Assembly (NCBI RefSeq): GCF_016863555.1
Contig: NZ_BOPC01000002.1
Span: 1-64,000, forward strand
From: Micromonospora qiuiae
Lineage (GTDB): Bacteria > Actinomycetota > Actinomycetes > Mycobacteriales > Micromonosporaceae
DNA length: 64,000 bases
Reading direction: 5' to 3'
Both the position numbers and the translations under genes were made by a program. Below the pieces are notes generated by a model, which did no database searches, had not been told where the DNA came from, and saw nothing but the letters and a program-made list of their open reading frames with translations. Shown piece after piece: positions 48,738-56,670 of the stretch; position 1 is the first letter of the stretch, and every line of letters starts with the position of its first letter.

Positions 48738-49043
48738 CTATCGGGCCGCGCCGTCGGCACCGCCGTCGCGCTGGCCGGGGTTCGCGCCGCCGTCGGCCGG
48801 ACCCTCGGCACCACCGTCCGCACCACCGTCGCGCTGGCCCGGAGTCGCGCCGCCGTCGGCCGGACCCTCGGCACCACCGTCCGCACCACCATCACGCTGA
48901 CCCGGAGTCGCGCCGCCGTCGGCCGGACCCTCGGCACCACCGTCCGCACCACCATCACGCTGACCCGGGGTGGCGCCCCCGTCGGCCGGCCCCTCCAGCC
49001 CGCCGCCGCTGGTGCTCTGAATGTCGTCGTCGTTGAGTGGCAT
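48738..49043 (-). CDS. Asp/Gly-rich repeat peptide, candidate oxygenase substrate
   Basis: 101 aa. The short N-terminus MPLNDDDIQSTSGGGL is followed by four 21-residue repeats with the pattern EGPADGGATPGQRDGGADGG; the last copy has N in place of T. Each repeat contains three Asp followed by Gly, and there is no Cys, Lys or aromatic residue. ATG 49043 has GGAGGG 7-8 nt upstream. The layout (short leader, then repeated core, directly followed by an oxidase-type enzyme) resembles ribosomally made, post-translationally modified peptides, but this is inference. Cleavage sites and secretion signals are not visible. Confidence 0.75.
   Translation of the reverse strand: MPLNDDDIQSTSGGGLEGPADGGATPGQRDGGADGGAEGPADGGATPGQRDGGADGGAEGPADGGATPGQRDGGADGGAEGPADGGANPGQRDGGADGAAR
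48745..49000. repeat. 63-bp coding tandem repeat, four copies
   Basis: Near-identical 63-bp units encode the 21-residue repeats of the Asp/Gly peptide. The high DNA identity shows recent expansion or homogenisation, so copy number may vary between strains. Confidence 0.85.
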
Positions 49044-49244
49044 CGTGCTCCCTCCGATGGACCCGCCCCCGTCGGTGGGGTGCGTCGTGTCACGGGTGGT
49101 ACCCCGCGTCCGATCTTCTCTAACCACGCTGCATTTCACCGTAGACGCCGGAACCGGCCGACATGGGCGATTCGGCCATGCCGCGCGCGGTGGACCCCGG
49201 GGGACGGTGGCAGGATGGACAGACGCGAACCGACGGAGGTGCCG

Positions 49245-49982
49245 ATGACCTCACCACTGGAGCCGGTGACCGAGGACTGGCAGCGCGCCCTGGCCATCGT
49301 GGCGCACCCGGACGACCTGGAGTTCGGTGCCGCCGCCGCGATCGCCCGGTGGACGGGTCAGGGCAAGCAGGTGGCGTACTGCCTGGTCACCAGCGGCGAG
49401 GCGGGCATCGACGGGATGCCGCCGCCGCAGGCCCGGCAGGTACGCGAGCAGGAGCAGCGCGCTTCCGCGGCCCTGGTCGGCGTGGACACCGTGGAGTTCC
49501 TCGGCCTGCCCGACGGGATCCTTGAGTACGGGGTGCCGCTGCGCCGGGAACTGGCCGCGGTGGTCCGCCGACACCGGCCGGAAATCGTGATCACGAACAA
49601 CTTCCGGCCCACCTGGGACGGGGCGGCCGTGCTCAACCAGGCCGACCACATCGCGGTGGGCCGGGCCACCCTCGACGCCGTCCGCGACGCCGGCAACCGG
49701 TGGATCTTCCCGGAGCAGCTGACCGACGGCGTCGAGCCGTGGGGCGGCGTACGCCAGGTGTGGGCGGCCTCCTCCCCCCGCTCCGGGCACGGCGTGGACA
49801 CCACCGACACGTTCGCCGCCGGGGTGGCGTCGCTGCTGGCGCACGAGGCGTACCTCACCGGGCTGGGCGACGGCAGCTTCGACGCCGAGGAGTTCCTGGA
49901 AAGCTCTGCCCGCCCGGTCGGCACCCGGCTGGGCGTGCGCTACGGCACCTCGTTCGAGGTGTTCCACTTCGACCTCTGGTAG
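49245..49982 (+). CDS. PIG-L family deacetylase
   Basis: 245-aa zinc-dependent N-acetyl hydrolase. Motif AIVAHPDDLEFGAAAAIARW contains the metal-binding HPDD; NQADHIAVGRATLDAVRDAG supplies the third His. This is the LmbE/MshB-like family that deacetylates sugar conjugates. ATG 49245 has GGAGG upstream. It is divergent from the repeat-peptide gene, with 201 nt between them. A role for mycothiol or its conjugates is possible, but mshC is distant. Confidence 0.9.
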   Translation: MTSPLEPVTEDWQRALAIVAHPDDLEFGAAAAIARWTGQGKQVAYCLVTSGEAGIDGMPPPQARQVREQEQRASAALVGVDTVEFLGLPDGILEYGVPLRRELAAVVRRHRPEIVITNNFRPTWDGAAVLNQADHIAVGRATLDAVRDAGNRWIFPEQLTDGVEPWGGVRQVWAASSPRSGHGVDTTDTFAAGVASLLAHEAYLTGLGDGSFDAEEFLESSARPVGTRLGVRYGTSFEVFHFDLW

Positions 49983-49988
49983 GCCGAC

Positions 49989-50070
49989 GTGATCCTGCTC
50001 GGCACCTCCGGCTGGCAGTACCGGGACCGGTTCTGTCCACCCGGTCCGCCCGCCGGGCACCGGGTCAGCC
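49989..50070 (+). pseudogene. DUF72 remnant (N-terminal fragment)
   Basis: A GTG 6 nt after the PIG-L stop opens VILLGTSGWQYRDRFCPPGP, which matches the N-terminus of DUF72 proteins (LLGTSGWQYRDW, then YPPG). The similarity then stops, so only a short stub remains, with a small deletion after YRD. It is followed by the convergent DUF2267 gene. Confidence 0.55.
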
Positions 50071-50108
50071 GGATGCCGACCCGGCCACGGAACGTGTCGA
50101 GGCAGTGG

Positions 50109-50537
50109 TCAGGGCATGACCCGGGCCAGGTCGCCGGGCATGTTGTCCTTCACGTCGTCCCACTGGCCCGGGGTGATGTGCCGGCGCAGGGTGTCCAGCA
50201 CCACCTGGACCACCCGTTCCGGGCCGCCCTCCACGTCGTACGGGAAGCCCTGGCGGACCTCGTAGAGGAAGTCGTCCCGATTGAGCTTGACCGGCACGTT
50301 CTGCGGCTGCCAGCCGTCGAAGTAGATGCCCCGCACCAACAGCGGCAACTGGGCCGAGAACTCCACGCTCTCCTGCACCGGCATCCGGTCGCGCAGCAGG
50401 TGCAGCACGGTGCGCAGGGCGGCGTACGACTGGTTGCGTTGCGCCTTCGGCCACCCGTACGCCTGCTCGATGTCCTTGAGAATCAGGTTGGTCTTGTCCA
50501 TCGAGGACTCGACCGCCGACTGGAACTGCTCAGCCAT
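50109..50537 (-). CDS. DUF2267-family protein
   Basis: 142-aa helical protein. It has the DUF2267 pattern: DIEQAYGWPKAQRNQSYAAL then RTVLHLLRDRMPVQESVEFS and LPLLVRGIYFDGW. ATG 50537 has a weak GGTGG upstream. The function is unknown; such proteins often accompany stress or redox genes in actinobacteria. Confidence 0.88.
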   Translation of the reverse strand: MAEQFQSAVESSMDKTNLILKDIEQAYGWPKAQRNQSYAALRTVLHLLRDRMPVQESVEFSAQLPLLVRGIYFDGWQPQNVPVKLNRDDFLYEVRQGFPYDVEGGPERVVQVVLDTLRRHITPGQWDDVKDNMPGDLARVMP

Positions 50538-50919
50538 TTGTCCACCCCCGTACGTCGGTCTCCCACCGTCGGTCGTCGTGACGCCGCGGCGTGCCCGTCG
50601 GACCGCGCCGTGGCCTGATTGGGCTGGCCCGCCCGGCACCCGACGCCCGCCTCAACGGGTCGGCCACCAAGACGACGCCAAGCACCCCGTCCGGTCGCCG
50701 GTGCGCAAGCACCCGAGCCGTCACCGCCAACCACCTCCGTGCTGTCGTCTCGCGCGGTCGTCGCCTCCCGGTCGACGCCGGACACGGCCGACGAAGCCGA
50801 CCGCACTGCCGCCATCATCGGCACCGTCGGGGTGAGCCGTCTTCACCCGGACGGGGTGAGCATCGGCGACAACATGAACCCGCCAACCAAGGGCGGTCAC
50901 CGCGCACCTGATCATCGCC
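50538..50919. other. Intergenic region without a gene
   Basis: About 380 bp between DUF2267 and the truncated DUF72 gene. No frame shows coding character. Its right end borders the family C hairpin, and it probably holds deleted DUF72 sequence. Confidence 0.5.
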
Positions 50920-50985
50920 GATCGCCGTTTCGCCGTAATGGCGGTGTCCCGACCGATCGGACACCGCCGTGCCGACGAAACGGAG
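50920..50985. repeat. GATC-bounded hairpin repeat, family C copy 2
   Basis: Near-identical to the copy at 21597: left arm GATCGCCGTTTCGCCG, then ATGGCGGTGTCC; right arm GGACACCGCC, then CGACGAAACGG. It interrupts the DUF72-like frame, which runs straight into it. Confidence 0.85.
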
Positions 50986-51184
50986 CCGGGGTGCGCTCGG
51001 CCCACAGCCGGGCGGTCCGCTCGGCCGGCGGCGAGTAGTAGGTGGCGTCGACCTCGACCAGCGGGAATTGCCGTGCGTAGTGGCTCAGCCGCCGCTGCGG
51101 GGTGTCGGCGCTTGGCGGATACCAGCCGGAGTCGAGCAAGGTCCGGTCGGTCCAGGAAGCGGTGCCCACCCTGATCTCGCCCAT
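50986..51184 (-). pseudogene. DUF72 gene truncated by a hairpin repeat
   Basis: Starts MGEIRVGTASWTDRTLLDSG and continues YYPPSADT-like, HYARQFPLVEVDATYYSPPA and TARLWAERTP, the first 65 or so residues of a DUF72 protein (normally about 250-280 aa). At AERTP the frame enters the family C hairpin and ends at 50912 with unrelated residues. The rest of the gene is absent. It lies 45 nt beyond the DksA-like stop. Confidence 0.75.
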
Positions 51185-51229
51185 GGGTGGAGCCCGCCGC
51201 ATCCCGGACCGACCGGCAACCGCCGAGGC

Positions 51230-51628
51230 TCAGGCCGCCCGCCGCTCCCGGGTCTGCTTGCAGGTCACGCAGGTGGTCGCCGACGGGAAGATCTCCAACC
51301 GTTCCACCGGGATCGGCGCGGAGCAACCCTCACAGTAGCCGTACGTCCCCTCGTCGAGCCGGGTCAGCGCGTGCTCGTACTGGGCGCGCCGGTCGAGAAT
51401 GGTCCGGAGCAGGGACTGCGCGGTGTCCCGCTCGGCGGTCTTCGTGCCGCTGTCGGCCTGGTCGTCGCCGGCGGTGTCGCCGACCTCGACCAACCGGAGC
51501 ACCTGGCTCTGCTGCACCGCCTGCTCGTACTCCTCGGACAGCTCGGCGTAGCGGGCCTGCAGGGAGAGCCGGATCTGGTCGATCTCCGCCTGGGATCGGC
51601 CCGTGCCGACCGTGTCGTGGACGAGCAT
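51230..51628 (-). CDS. DksA/TraR-type C4 zinc-finger protein
   Basis: 132 aa. Helical hairpin (about residues 12-95: DQIRLSLQARYAELSEEYEQ, LRTILDRRAQYEHALTRLDE) followed by a C4 finger GYCEGCSAPIPVERL then ATTCVTCKQTRERRAA. Actinobacterial DksA-like proteins bind the RNA polymerase secondary channel or act as general transcription modulators. ATG 51628 is preceded by AAAGGCAGG. Whether it responds to ppGpp is unknown. Confidence 0.9.
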   Translation of the reverse strand: MLVHDTVGTGRSQAEIDQIRLSLQARYAELSEEYEQAVQQSQVLRLVEVGDTAGDDQADSGTKTAERDTAQSLLRTILDRRAQYEHALTRLDEGTYGYCEGCSAPIPVERLEIFPSATTCVTCKQTRERRAA

Positions 51629-51753
51629 CGCTGCCTGCCTTTCCTCGGCCTCTTCGTCGAACCGGGAGGGGCGGGCCCCCACCCGGTGATACCGCCCAGA
51701 CGTGCTCACCCGGGCGCTGTGTGAGCCCCGCGAGTACCCCCCTCGACGGCGGG

Positions 51754-52395
51754 TCAAACCGCGTCGTCGGCGGATTCCACGATCGCCGGATGACGGGGAT
51801 CGTCCAAGCGGACCACCAGATCGGCGAAGCTGGCCGGGGCGACCTCGTCGGCGTACCGGGTGAAGGCCGGCAGCGTCCACGCCTGCTCGGGCGCGGTGCG
51901 TCGGCGCAACGCACCGGCCGACATCTGCAGGTGCACGGTGAGGTCGAAGAGCAGGCCGCCACCGAGCAGGAACGCGCCGCTGACCAGGACCACACCCCCC
52001 GGGGGCAACTCGACGTACGCGGCCCGGGTGGCCCGGTCCGCCTCGGCGTTCCACAAGGTGGGCAGCATCCGCCCGGTCCCGCGCGGTCCCGCCGGGTCCA
52101 GCACCTCCCGGCGCAGGCCGGCCTCGTCGACCCAGCCTTCGTAGTACGCGTCCGGGTTCCGCCGGCCCCGTTCCAGGCGGACGGAGGCGGGGCGCAGGAA
52201 GTCATCGGCGCGGACGTGCAGCACCGGCCGGCTCAGGGCGCGCAGCGGGTCGACCAGGGCAGCGGCCAGCGCGTCCGGGCGGGCAGCCGGGGGACCGTCC
52301 ACGGCGACCCGCAACCGCCCGGCCGGCTCGGCGCGGGCGAGGCGCTCGGCCAACTCGGCGATCAGTCGCTGCGGTGAGATGGGACGCACGCGCAT
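51754..52395 (-). CDS. Uridine-kinase-like protein with degenerate P-loop
   Basis: 213-aa protein resembling actinobacterial uridine kinases: RLRVAVDGPPAARPDALAAA, RADDFLRPASVRLERGRRNP (conserved D) and DAYYEGWVDEAGLRREVLDP. The Walker A normally reads GxxxxGK[ST] but here is GPPAARPD, lacking the Lys and Thr, so ATP binding may be lost or altered. ATG 52395 or 52404 are possible starts. Its function is uncertain. Confidence 0.7.
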   Translation of the reverse strand: MRVRPISPQRLIAELAERLARAEPAGRLRVAVDGPPAARPDALAAALVDPLRALSRPVLHVRADDFLRPASVRLERGRRNPDAYYEGWVDEAGLRREVLDPAGPRGTGRMLPTLWNAEADRATRAAYVELPPGGVVLVSGAFLLGGGLLFDLTVHLQMSAGALRRRTAPEQAWTLPAFTRYADEVAPASFADLVVRLDDPRHPAIVESADDAV

Positions 52396-52442
52396 GGCGA
52401 CCATCGTGCCCGGTCGGCCGGCGGGTGCCCACCGGAAACAGA

Positions 52443-53051
52443 TCAGCCGGTGCGGTCGAGGGTGACCCGGGCGTCGTCGGCCAGGCGGTACCCGACGCCG
52501 TAGACGGTGGTGACCAGGGGGACGTCGACGCCGACCTTGCCGCGCAGCCGGCGTACGTGCACGTCCACCGTGCGCACGCCCGCGTGCTCGTAGCCCCAGA
52601 CCGCGTTGAGCAACTGGAGCCGGGTGAACACCCGGCGCGGATGCGCCACCAGATGCAGCAGCAGGTCGAACTCGAGCCGGGTCAGCGGCAGTGGCTCGCC
52701 GTCGCGCAGCACGGACCGAGAGGAGGCCAGGATGTGCAGGCTGGGAATGGTCGAGGCCAGATGCCGCGGCGACCGTCCGGCCGGGACGCCCTCGCTGCGA
52801 CGCTCCGGTACCACCGGGGCGACGGTGTTGACAACGCCCTCACCGTGCTCGATCATCTCCCGAGCCGCCTCCAGCAGCCGGCGCGCGGCCGGGGTCAGCG
52901 ACTCCTCACTCGCCAGCGGGATGGAGAGGGTGACGGTGAGCACCGGAGCTGCGGTGCTGTTGGGACGACGCTGACCGCCCGGAGGCCGACCGGGAACAGC
53001 GGGTTGGGACGTATGCCATCCGGCGCGCGACGATGCGGGGCTGACCGACAT
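52443..53051 (-). CDS. Winged-helix regulator without receiver domain (paralog 1)
   Basis: 202 aa. N-terminal unknown domain ([38 protein letters not shown]), then an OmpR/PhoB-type DNA-binding domain: [51 protein letters not shown] and VYGVGYRL. There is no phospho-acceptor receiver. AAGGAGG precedes the ATG by 3-4 nt. It is a paralog of the next gene, and an AT-rich 253-bp gap separates them. The likely role is transcription control of a neighbouring function. Confidence 0.85.
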   Translation of the reverse strand: MSVSPASSRAGWHTSQPAVPGRPPGGQRRPNSTAAPVLTVTLSIPLASEESLTPAARRLLEAAREMIEHGEGVVNTVAPVVPERRSEGVPAGRSPRHLASTIPSLHILASSRSVLRDGEPLPLTRLEFDLLLHLVAHPRRVFTRLQLLNAVWGYEHAGVRTVDVHVRRLRGKVGVDVPLVTTVYGVGYRLADDARVTLDRTG

Positions 53052-53304
53052 GGTCCTCCTTGGCTGGTCCGGGTTTTCCCCACGGCCCCGGGACGCCGTT
53101 TTATCGATGCTTCCGGGCGTCCGTGCGATGGTCAAGAGGCGACTGCGTTGCATAAATGTGACAATTGACCGACACATCGCAGCCAACCGCTCGCTCTGCG
53201 TACGAGGCACCATGATTACAGCAGAGCCGTCCGGTTGATCTGTTACGGGGGGTCCCCGACCGATTCACGTCCGCTCCGTTCCGCCGATCAGGTCATGCTC
53301 GGAT
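53052..53304. promoter_or_regulatory. AT-rich regulatory gap between the two winged-helix genes
   Basis: The stretch around 53115-53230 is unusually AT-rich for this genome (GCATAAATGTGACAATTGAC at about 53150-53169). No gene is seen. It probably contains the promoter of the downstream paralog; an exact -35/-10 pair could not be fixed. Confidence 0.4.
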
Positions 53305-53844
53305 TCACGGCTCGATGGTCACCCGGGCCTCGTCGGCGAGGCGGTATCCGACCCCGTGGACGGTGGTCAGCAGCGGCGTGTCCAGCTTGGCGCGCAGCCG
53401 GCGGACGTGCACGTCGACGGTGCGCGCCACAGCGTGACTGTAGCCCCAGACCGAGTTCAACAGCTGCATCCGGGTGAAGACCCGGCGTGGACGCTCGGCC
53501 AGGAACAGCAGCAGGTCGTACTCGATGCGGGTCAATGGGACCGCGCGATCGCCCTGGCGCACAACGCGGGGCCCGGTGAGGATGCGTACGACCCTCGGGT
53601 CCGCCACGCCGTCGCGCTCGGCGACCTCGTCGTCGGACAGCCTGCGGTCGTGGGCCAGCCGGCCCTCGCCCGACTCGGCCAGTTCGTTCAGCAGCTCCAG
53701 CAGGCGGGACAGGCGTGGGCTCATCGCTTTCGAAGTGAGGTCGACCGTGATGGTCAGGGTCGGTCCGGTGCGCGGTCGCGCGACCCGGGCACGGTCGGCG
53801 CGGCCGGGCAGGTGCTGACGCGAGCTGATGGCGATGACGGACAT
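53305..53844 (-). CDS. Winged-helix regulator without receiver domain (paralog 2)
   Basis: 179 aa, same build as the gene at 52443: N-terminal strand and helix region ([33 protein letters not shown]), then OmpR-type DNA-binding domain [53 protein letters not shown] and [11 protein letters not shown] 53844 has CAGGAGG upstream. It follows the rhodanese gene by 47 nt, so it could be co-transcribed with the sulfur genes. Confidence 0.85.
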   Translation of the reverse strand: MSVIAISSRQHLPGRADRARVARPRTGPTLTITVDLTSKAMSPRLSRLLELLNELAESGEGRLAHDRRLSDDEVAERDGVADPRVVRILTGPRVVRQGDRAVPLTRIEYDLLLFLAERPRRVFTRMQLLNSVWGYSHAVARTVDVHVRRLRAKLDTPLLTTVHGVGYRLADEARVTIEP

Positions 53845-53891
53845 GGTGGCCTCCTGGGACTACCAGCCACGCCGGGTCGGCGTGGGGTTTT

Positions 53892-54386
53892 TCAGCGGGA
53901 TGCCCGACCGGCGGTCGCCGGGGACGCGAGGGTGGACGGAGGCAGAGGTGGGGTCGGACCGAGTACGGGCAGGCCGGCGATCCGCCAGGCGGCGAAGCCG
54001 CCGATCACGTCGGTGGCCCGGAACAGCCCGAGGTCCTGCAACGAGGCGGCAGCCAACGACGAGGTGTAACCCTCCTGGCAGATGACCACCACGGGCAGGT
54101 CGTAGCCGACCGCCTGGGGCAGCCGGGCCGGGCAGCGTGGATCGAAGCGCCACTCCAGCACGTTGCGCTCGATCGCGAGCGACCCCGGCACCGTGCCGTG
54201 CGCGGCGCGCTGTGCGGCCGGCCGGATGTCGACCAGCAGAGCACCGCGACGGTGCGCCAGGTGCGCCCGCTCCGGATCGAGCCGGTTGATCCGGGCGCGG
54301 GCGGCGGCCAGGATCTCGTCGATTCCCCGGGAGCCCGGGGGCGGCACCGGACAGGGTTCGGTGGCGGCATCGATCTGCTGCGACAT
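53892..54386 (-). CDS. Rhodanese-domain protein
   Basis: 164-aa single rhodanese domain: GALLVDIRPAAQRAAHGTVP, VVVICQEGYTSSLAAASL (catalytic Cys in CQEGYTS) and ATDVIGGFAAWRIAGLP. It transfers sulfane sulfur. It is 73 nt downstream of cysteine dioxygenase, and both act in cysteine sulfur oxidation or detoxification, a pairing also seen in other actinobacteria. Confidence 0.9.
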   Translation of the reverse strand: MSQQIDAATEPCPVPPPGSRGIDEILAAARARINRLDPERAHLAHRRGALLVDIRPAAQRAAHGTVPGSLAIERNVLEWRFDPRCPARLPQAVGYDLPVVVICQEGYTSSLAAASLQDLGLFRATDVIGGFAAWRIAGLPVLGPTPPLPPSTLASPATAGRASR

Positions 54387-54459
54387 CAGGTTCCTTTCGA
54401 ATCATCCTCTGACCGACGGCGACGCGCCCCGGCGGCATCTGAGGTGGGACGTGCGGCGA

Positions 54460-54921
54460 TCACCATGCCACGTCGGCTTCGGCCACCTCGGTGACCAGCA
54501 GCCGGCCCGCAGCGAGGTGGTAGCGGGTCATCCGGCGCAGGGCCGGGCGGTAGACGTGGACGCTGACCGCCGGCGCGGTGTGCCGGTTGGTCACCACGTG
54601 CACGTGCCGGGGGCCGAACCGGCGGCCGGCGCCGGCGGCGAGCCGGTGCGGGCGCAGCCGTGCGCCGCTGACCGTCTCCTCGGTGAGGACACCTGCGGTG
54701 ACCAGGAAGGCGCCGGAGGAGCCGCCGTGGTCGTGCAGGTCGGTGCCCTGGCCGGGTAGCCAGCTCAGCGCCCACACCTCGTGATCGTCGTCGGCGGCGA
54801 GCCGGGCGTACCAGCGGCTGGTGGGGTCGAAGCGCAGCCGCACCGGCCAGCTCGCGGGATCGGCGGCCCAGCGCCGGGCGACGGCGAGCAGGTCCGCCTC
54901 GCTGGTGGGTACGGCAGGCAT
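54460..54921 (-). CDS. Cysteine dioxygenase-like protein
   Basis: 153-aa cupin of the cysteine dioxygenase type I family, converting cysteine to cysteine sulfinate. The iron ligands are in TDLHDHGGSSGAF (two His) and PRHVHVVTNR (third His); the substrate-binding Arg is in LRFDPTSRWYARL. ATG 54921 begins MPAVPTSEADLLAVARRWAA. It is the first gene of the string with rhodanese and the winged-helix gene. Confidence 0.9.
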   Translation of the reverse strand: MPAVPTSEADLLAVARRWAADPASWPVRLRFDPTSRWYARLAADDDHEVWALSWLPGQGTDLHDHGGSSGAFLVTAGVLTEETVSGARLRPHRLAAGAGRRFGPRHVHVVTNRHTAPAVSVHVYRPALRRMTRYHLAAGRLLVTEVAEADVAW

Positions 54922-55038
54922 CAGACCCTCACACGCTCGACGGCCGGTTGTCCCCACCAGCTTAGCCGCCAAACCCTATAGGTTTAATAGACAATCCCAC
55001 ATTCTGGGGCACCCACTCACACCCACCCCAAACCCCGC

Positions 55039-55107
55039 CGATCTTGCACTCATGGTCGCCGATATGCTCCTCTTGCGGCATTCGCCGGGGCAGAAAGTGC
55101 ATGATCG
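55039..55107. repeat. GATC-bounded hairpin repeat, family B copy 4 (degenerate)
   Basis: Left arm GATCTTGCACTCATGGTCGCC and right arm AGAAAGTGCATGATC match with several mismatches. It lies between divergent genes, so it cannot be only a terminator. Confidence 0.7.
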
Positions 55108-55180
55108 ACGGGGTGGGGTGCCGCAGGTGCGGGCCGGGCGAAGATTGGTGGCGGGTCGGGGGTGGTTCAGCGGCGCACAC

Positions 55181-55192
55181 TAACCTGGACCG
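55181..55192 (+). promoter_or_regulatory. Probable leaderless -10 box for the ankyrin gene
   Basis: TAACCT at 55181-55186 lies 6 nt upstream of the GTG, with no ribosome binding site. Confidence 0.5.
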
Positions 55193-55585
55193 GTGAGCGA
55201 GGAACTCGACGCCGAGACCCTGGAATTCGCGCACCGGATGTTCGACCTGGCGCGTGACGGCGTGACCGCGGAACTGGCCGCGTACGTCCATGCGGGGCTG
55301 CCGGTCAACCTGACCAACGAAAAGGGTGACAGCCTGCTGATCCTGGCGGCGTACCACGCCCATCCGGAGACGGTGACCGCGCTGCTGGCCCGGGGCGCCG
55401 ACCACTCGCGCGCCAACGACCGGGGGCAGACGGCGCTGGCCGCGGCGGTGTTCCGTAGCAACGCCGAGGCGGTACGCGCACTGCTCGACGCCGGCGCCGA
55501 CCCCGACGGAGGCGACCCGTCCGCGGTGGCGACCGCCGAGTTCTTCGACCTGCCCGAGATGCTCGCGCTCCTACGTTCCCGGTAA
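55193..55585 (+). CDS. Ankyrin-repeat protein
   Basis: 130-aa protein with about three ankyrin repeats: PVNLTNEKGDSLLILAAYHA, VTALLARGADHSRANDRGQT and ALAAAVFRSNAEAVRALLDA. It is a protein-binding scaffold; the partner is unknown. Its stop codon lies in the first bases of a GGGCCC element, so the element may have replaced the original gene end. Probably leaderless. Confidence 0.9.
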   Translation: MSEELDAETLEFAHRMFDLARDGVTAELAAYVHAGLPVNLTNEKGDSLLILAAYHAHPETVTALLARGADHSRANDRGQTALAAAVFRSNAEAVRALLDAGADPDGGDPSAVATAEFFDLPEMLALLRSR

Positions 55586-55638
55586 GGAAGGGCCCCTTTT
55601 TAACGCCTGGTGTAGAGGAAGGGCCCCTTTTTAACGCC
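55584..55638. repeat. GGGCCC element, copy 4
   Basis: Two almost identical half-units, each GGAAGGGCCCCTTTTTAACGCC, separated by TGGTGTAGA. It is the clearest case of the direct-repeat build. It sits between convergent genes. Confidence 0.9.
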
Positions 55639-55655
55639 GAGCCGCTCCCAAGCGC

Positions 55656-56429
55656 TCACCGACCGGAATCATCGCCGGTTCGTGTGGCCTCGATGAGAAA
55701 GCGGCGGGCGTGGGCGACGAAGCAGCCCTCGGCCCGGATCCGCTCATGCAGGCGCAACAGCGCGGGCCGGTGCGCCGCCACGGTGAAGCTGGGGACGGTC
55801 CAGATCACCTTGCGCAGAAACCAGACCACCGCCCCGATGTCGTGAAAAACGGTTCGCAGGGTCGCCTCGCGCAGGTCCACCACGGCCAGACCGGCGGCCC
55901 GGGCGGCGGCGACCGCCCGCTCCGGATGACGGTGCGCCGGCGGCGGCAGAGGCCCGAGGATCGCTTCGCTGAGTTCGCGTACGCTCCCCGGACCGATCTG
56001 TTGGGAGAGGAACGTACCGCCCGGACGCAGCACCCGTGCCACTTCCGGCCAGTCGGTGCGTACGGGATGCCGGCTGACCACCAGGTCAAAGGCGGCATCG
56101 CGGAACGGCAGTGGCGCGTCGGCGCTCACCGCCACCACCCTCGCCCTGATCGGGGCCAGGTTGACCCGCGCCACCGGCACGTTCGGCGGCCAGGCCTCGG
56201 TCGCGGCCAGCAGCCGGGGCGGGTGGGGCACCTCGGCCAGGACCTCTCCCCCGCCGGTGTCGATGTCCAACGCCGCGTCGGCACTCGCCATCCGCGCCGC
56301 CATCAGGCGCGCGTAGCCCCAGGGTGGACGCTCCTCGGTGGCACGCCCGGCGAGCCAGTCGAACGCCCACCCCTCGACCGGGGCGGTCGCCCCCTCGGCG
56401 ATTAACTCCGCGAAGCTCTTGTCCCGCAT
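55656..56429 (-). CDS. SAM-dependent methyltransferase (class I)
   Basis: 257 aa. DAALDIDTGGGEVLAEVPHP is the SAM-binding loop (GGG variant), VVAVSADAPLPFRDAAFDLV motif II-III and VLRPGGTFLSQQIG motif V. It resembles the rRNA guanine-N1/ubiE-like group; the substrate is unknown. ATG 56429 has GGGGAGG upstream; a TTG at 56453 would give 8 extra residues. Confidence 0.85.
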   Translation of the reverse strand: MRDKSFAELIAEGATAPVEGWAFDWLAGRATEERPPWGYARLMAARMASADAALDIDTGGGEVLAEVPHPPRLLAATEAWPPNVPVARVNLAPIRARVVAVSADAPLPFRDAAFDLVVSRHPVRTDWPEVARVLRPGGTFLSQQIGPGSVRELSEAILGPLPPPAHRHPERAVAAARAAGLAVVDLREATLRTVFHDIGAVVWFLRKVIWTVPSFTVAAHRPALLRLHERIRAEGCFVAHARRFLIEATRTGDDSGR

Positions 56430-56534
56430 CCGGGCAGCCTCCCCCGCGGACAACTGCTCGGCAACGGCTTAATGCGGTGCCTGCCCACACCGCATCCGCC
56501 GCAGTGGCACACCGCCTCGCGTCGGGCCCAGAGC

Positions 56535-56670
56535 CGCTCCGCACCGTGTCGGGCTCAGGACAGGTCACGCCGCATCAGACCCAAGACCGGATCGCACCGC
56601 ATCAGACCCAGAACCGGGTCACGCCGGGTCGGGTTCCGGATCGGGTCGCGCCGGGTCGGCCGGTGGGACG
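56535..56670. repeat. Degenerate short tandem repeats
   Basis: Repeated GGGTC and CATCAGACCCA, then GACCGGATCGCACCGCATC units, about 27-30 bp each with drift. Part of the 3' end of the DUF2231 gene (from 56602) lies in this stretch. Confidence 0.5.

Noticed and set aside
48745..49000. Possible CRISPR or non-coding satellite
   Set aside because: The 63-bp unit is a multiple of three, keeps one frame with a good start and ribosome binding site, and encodes regular 21-residue repeats.
50591..50911. Plus-strand frames in the gap next to DUF2267
   Set aside because: Arg/Pro-rich translation, no ribosome binding site, no family; not supportable as a gene.
55039..55107. Hairpin as a simple transcription terminator
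   Set aside because: It lies between two divergent genes, where a terminator would serve neither; it is better explained as a dispersed element.
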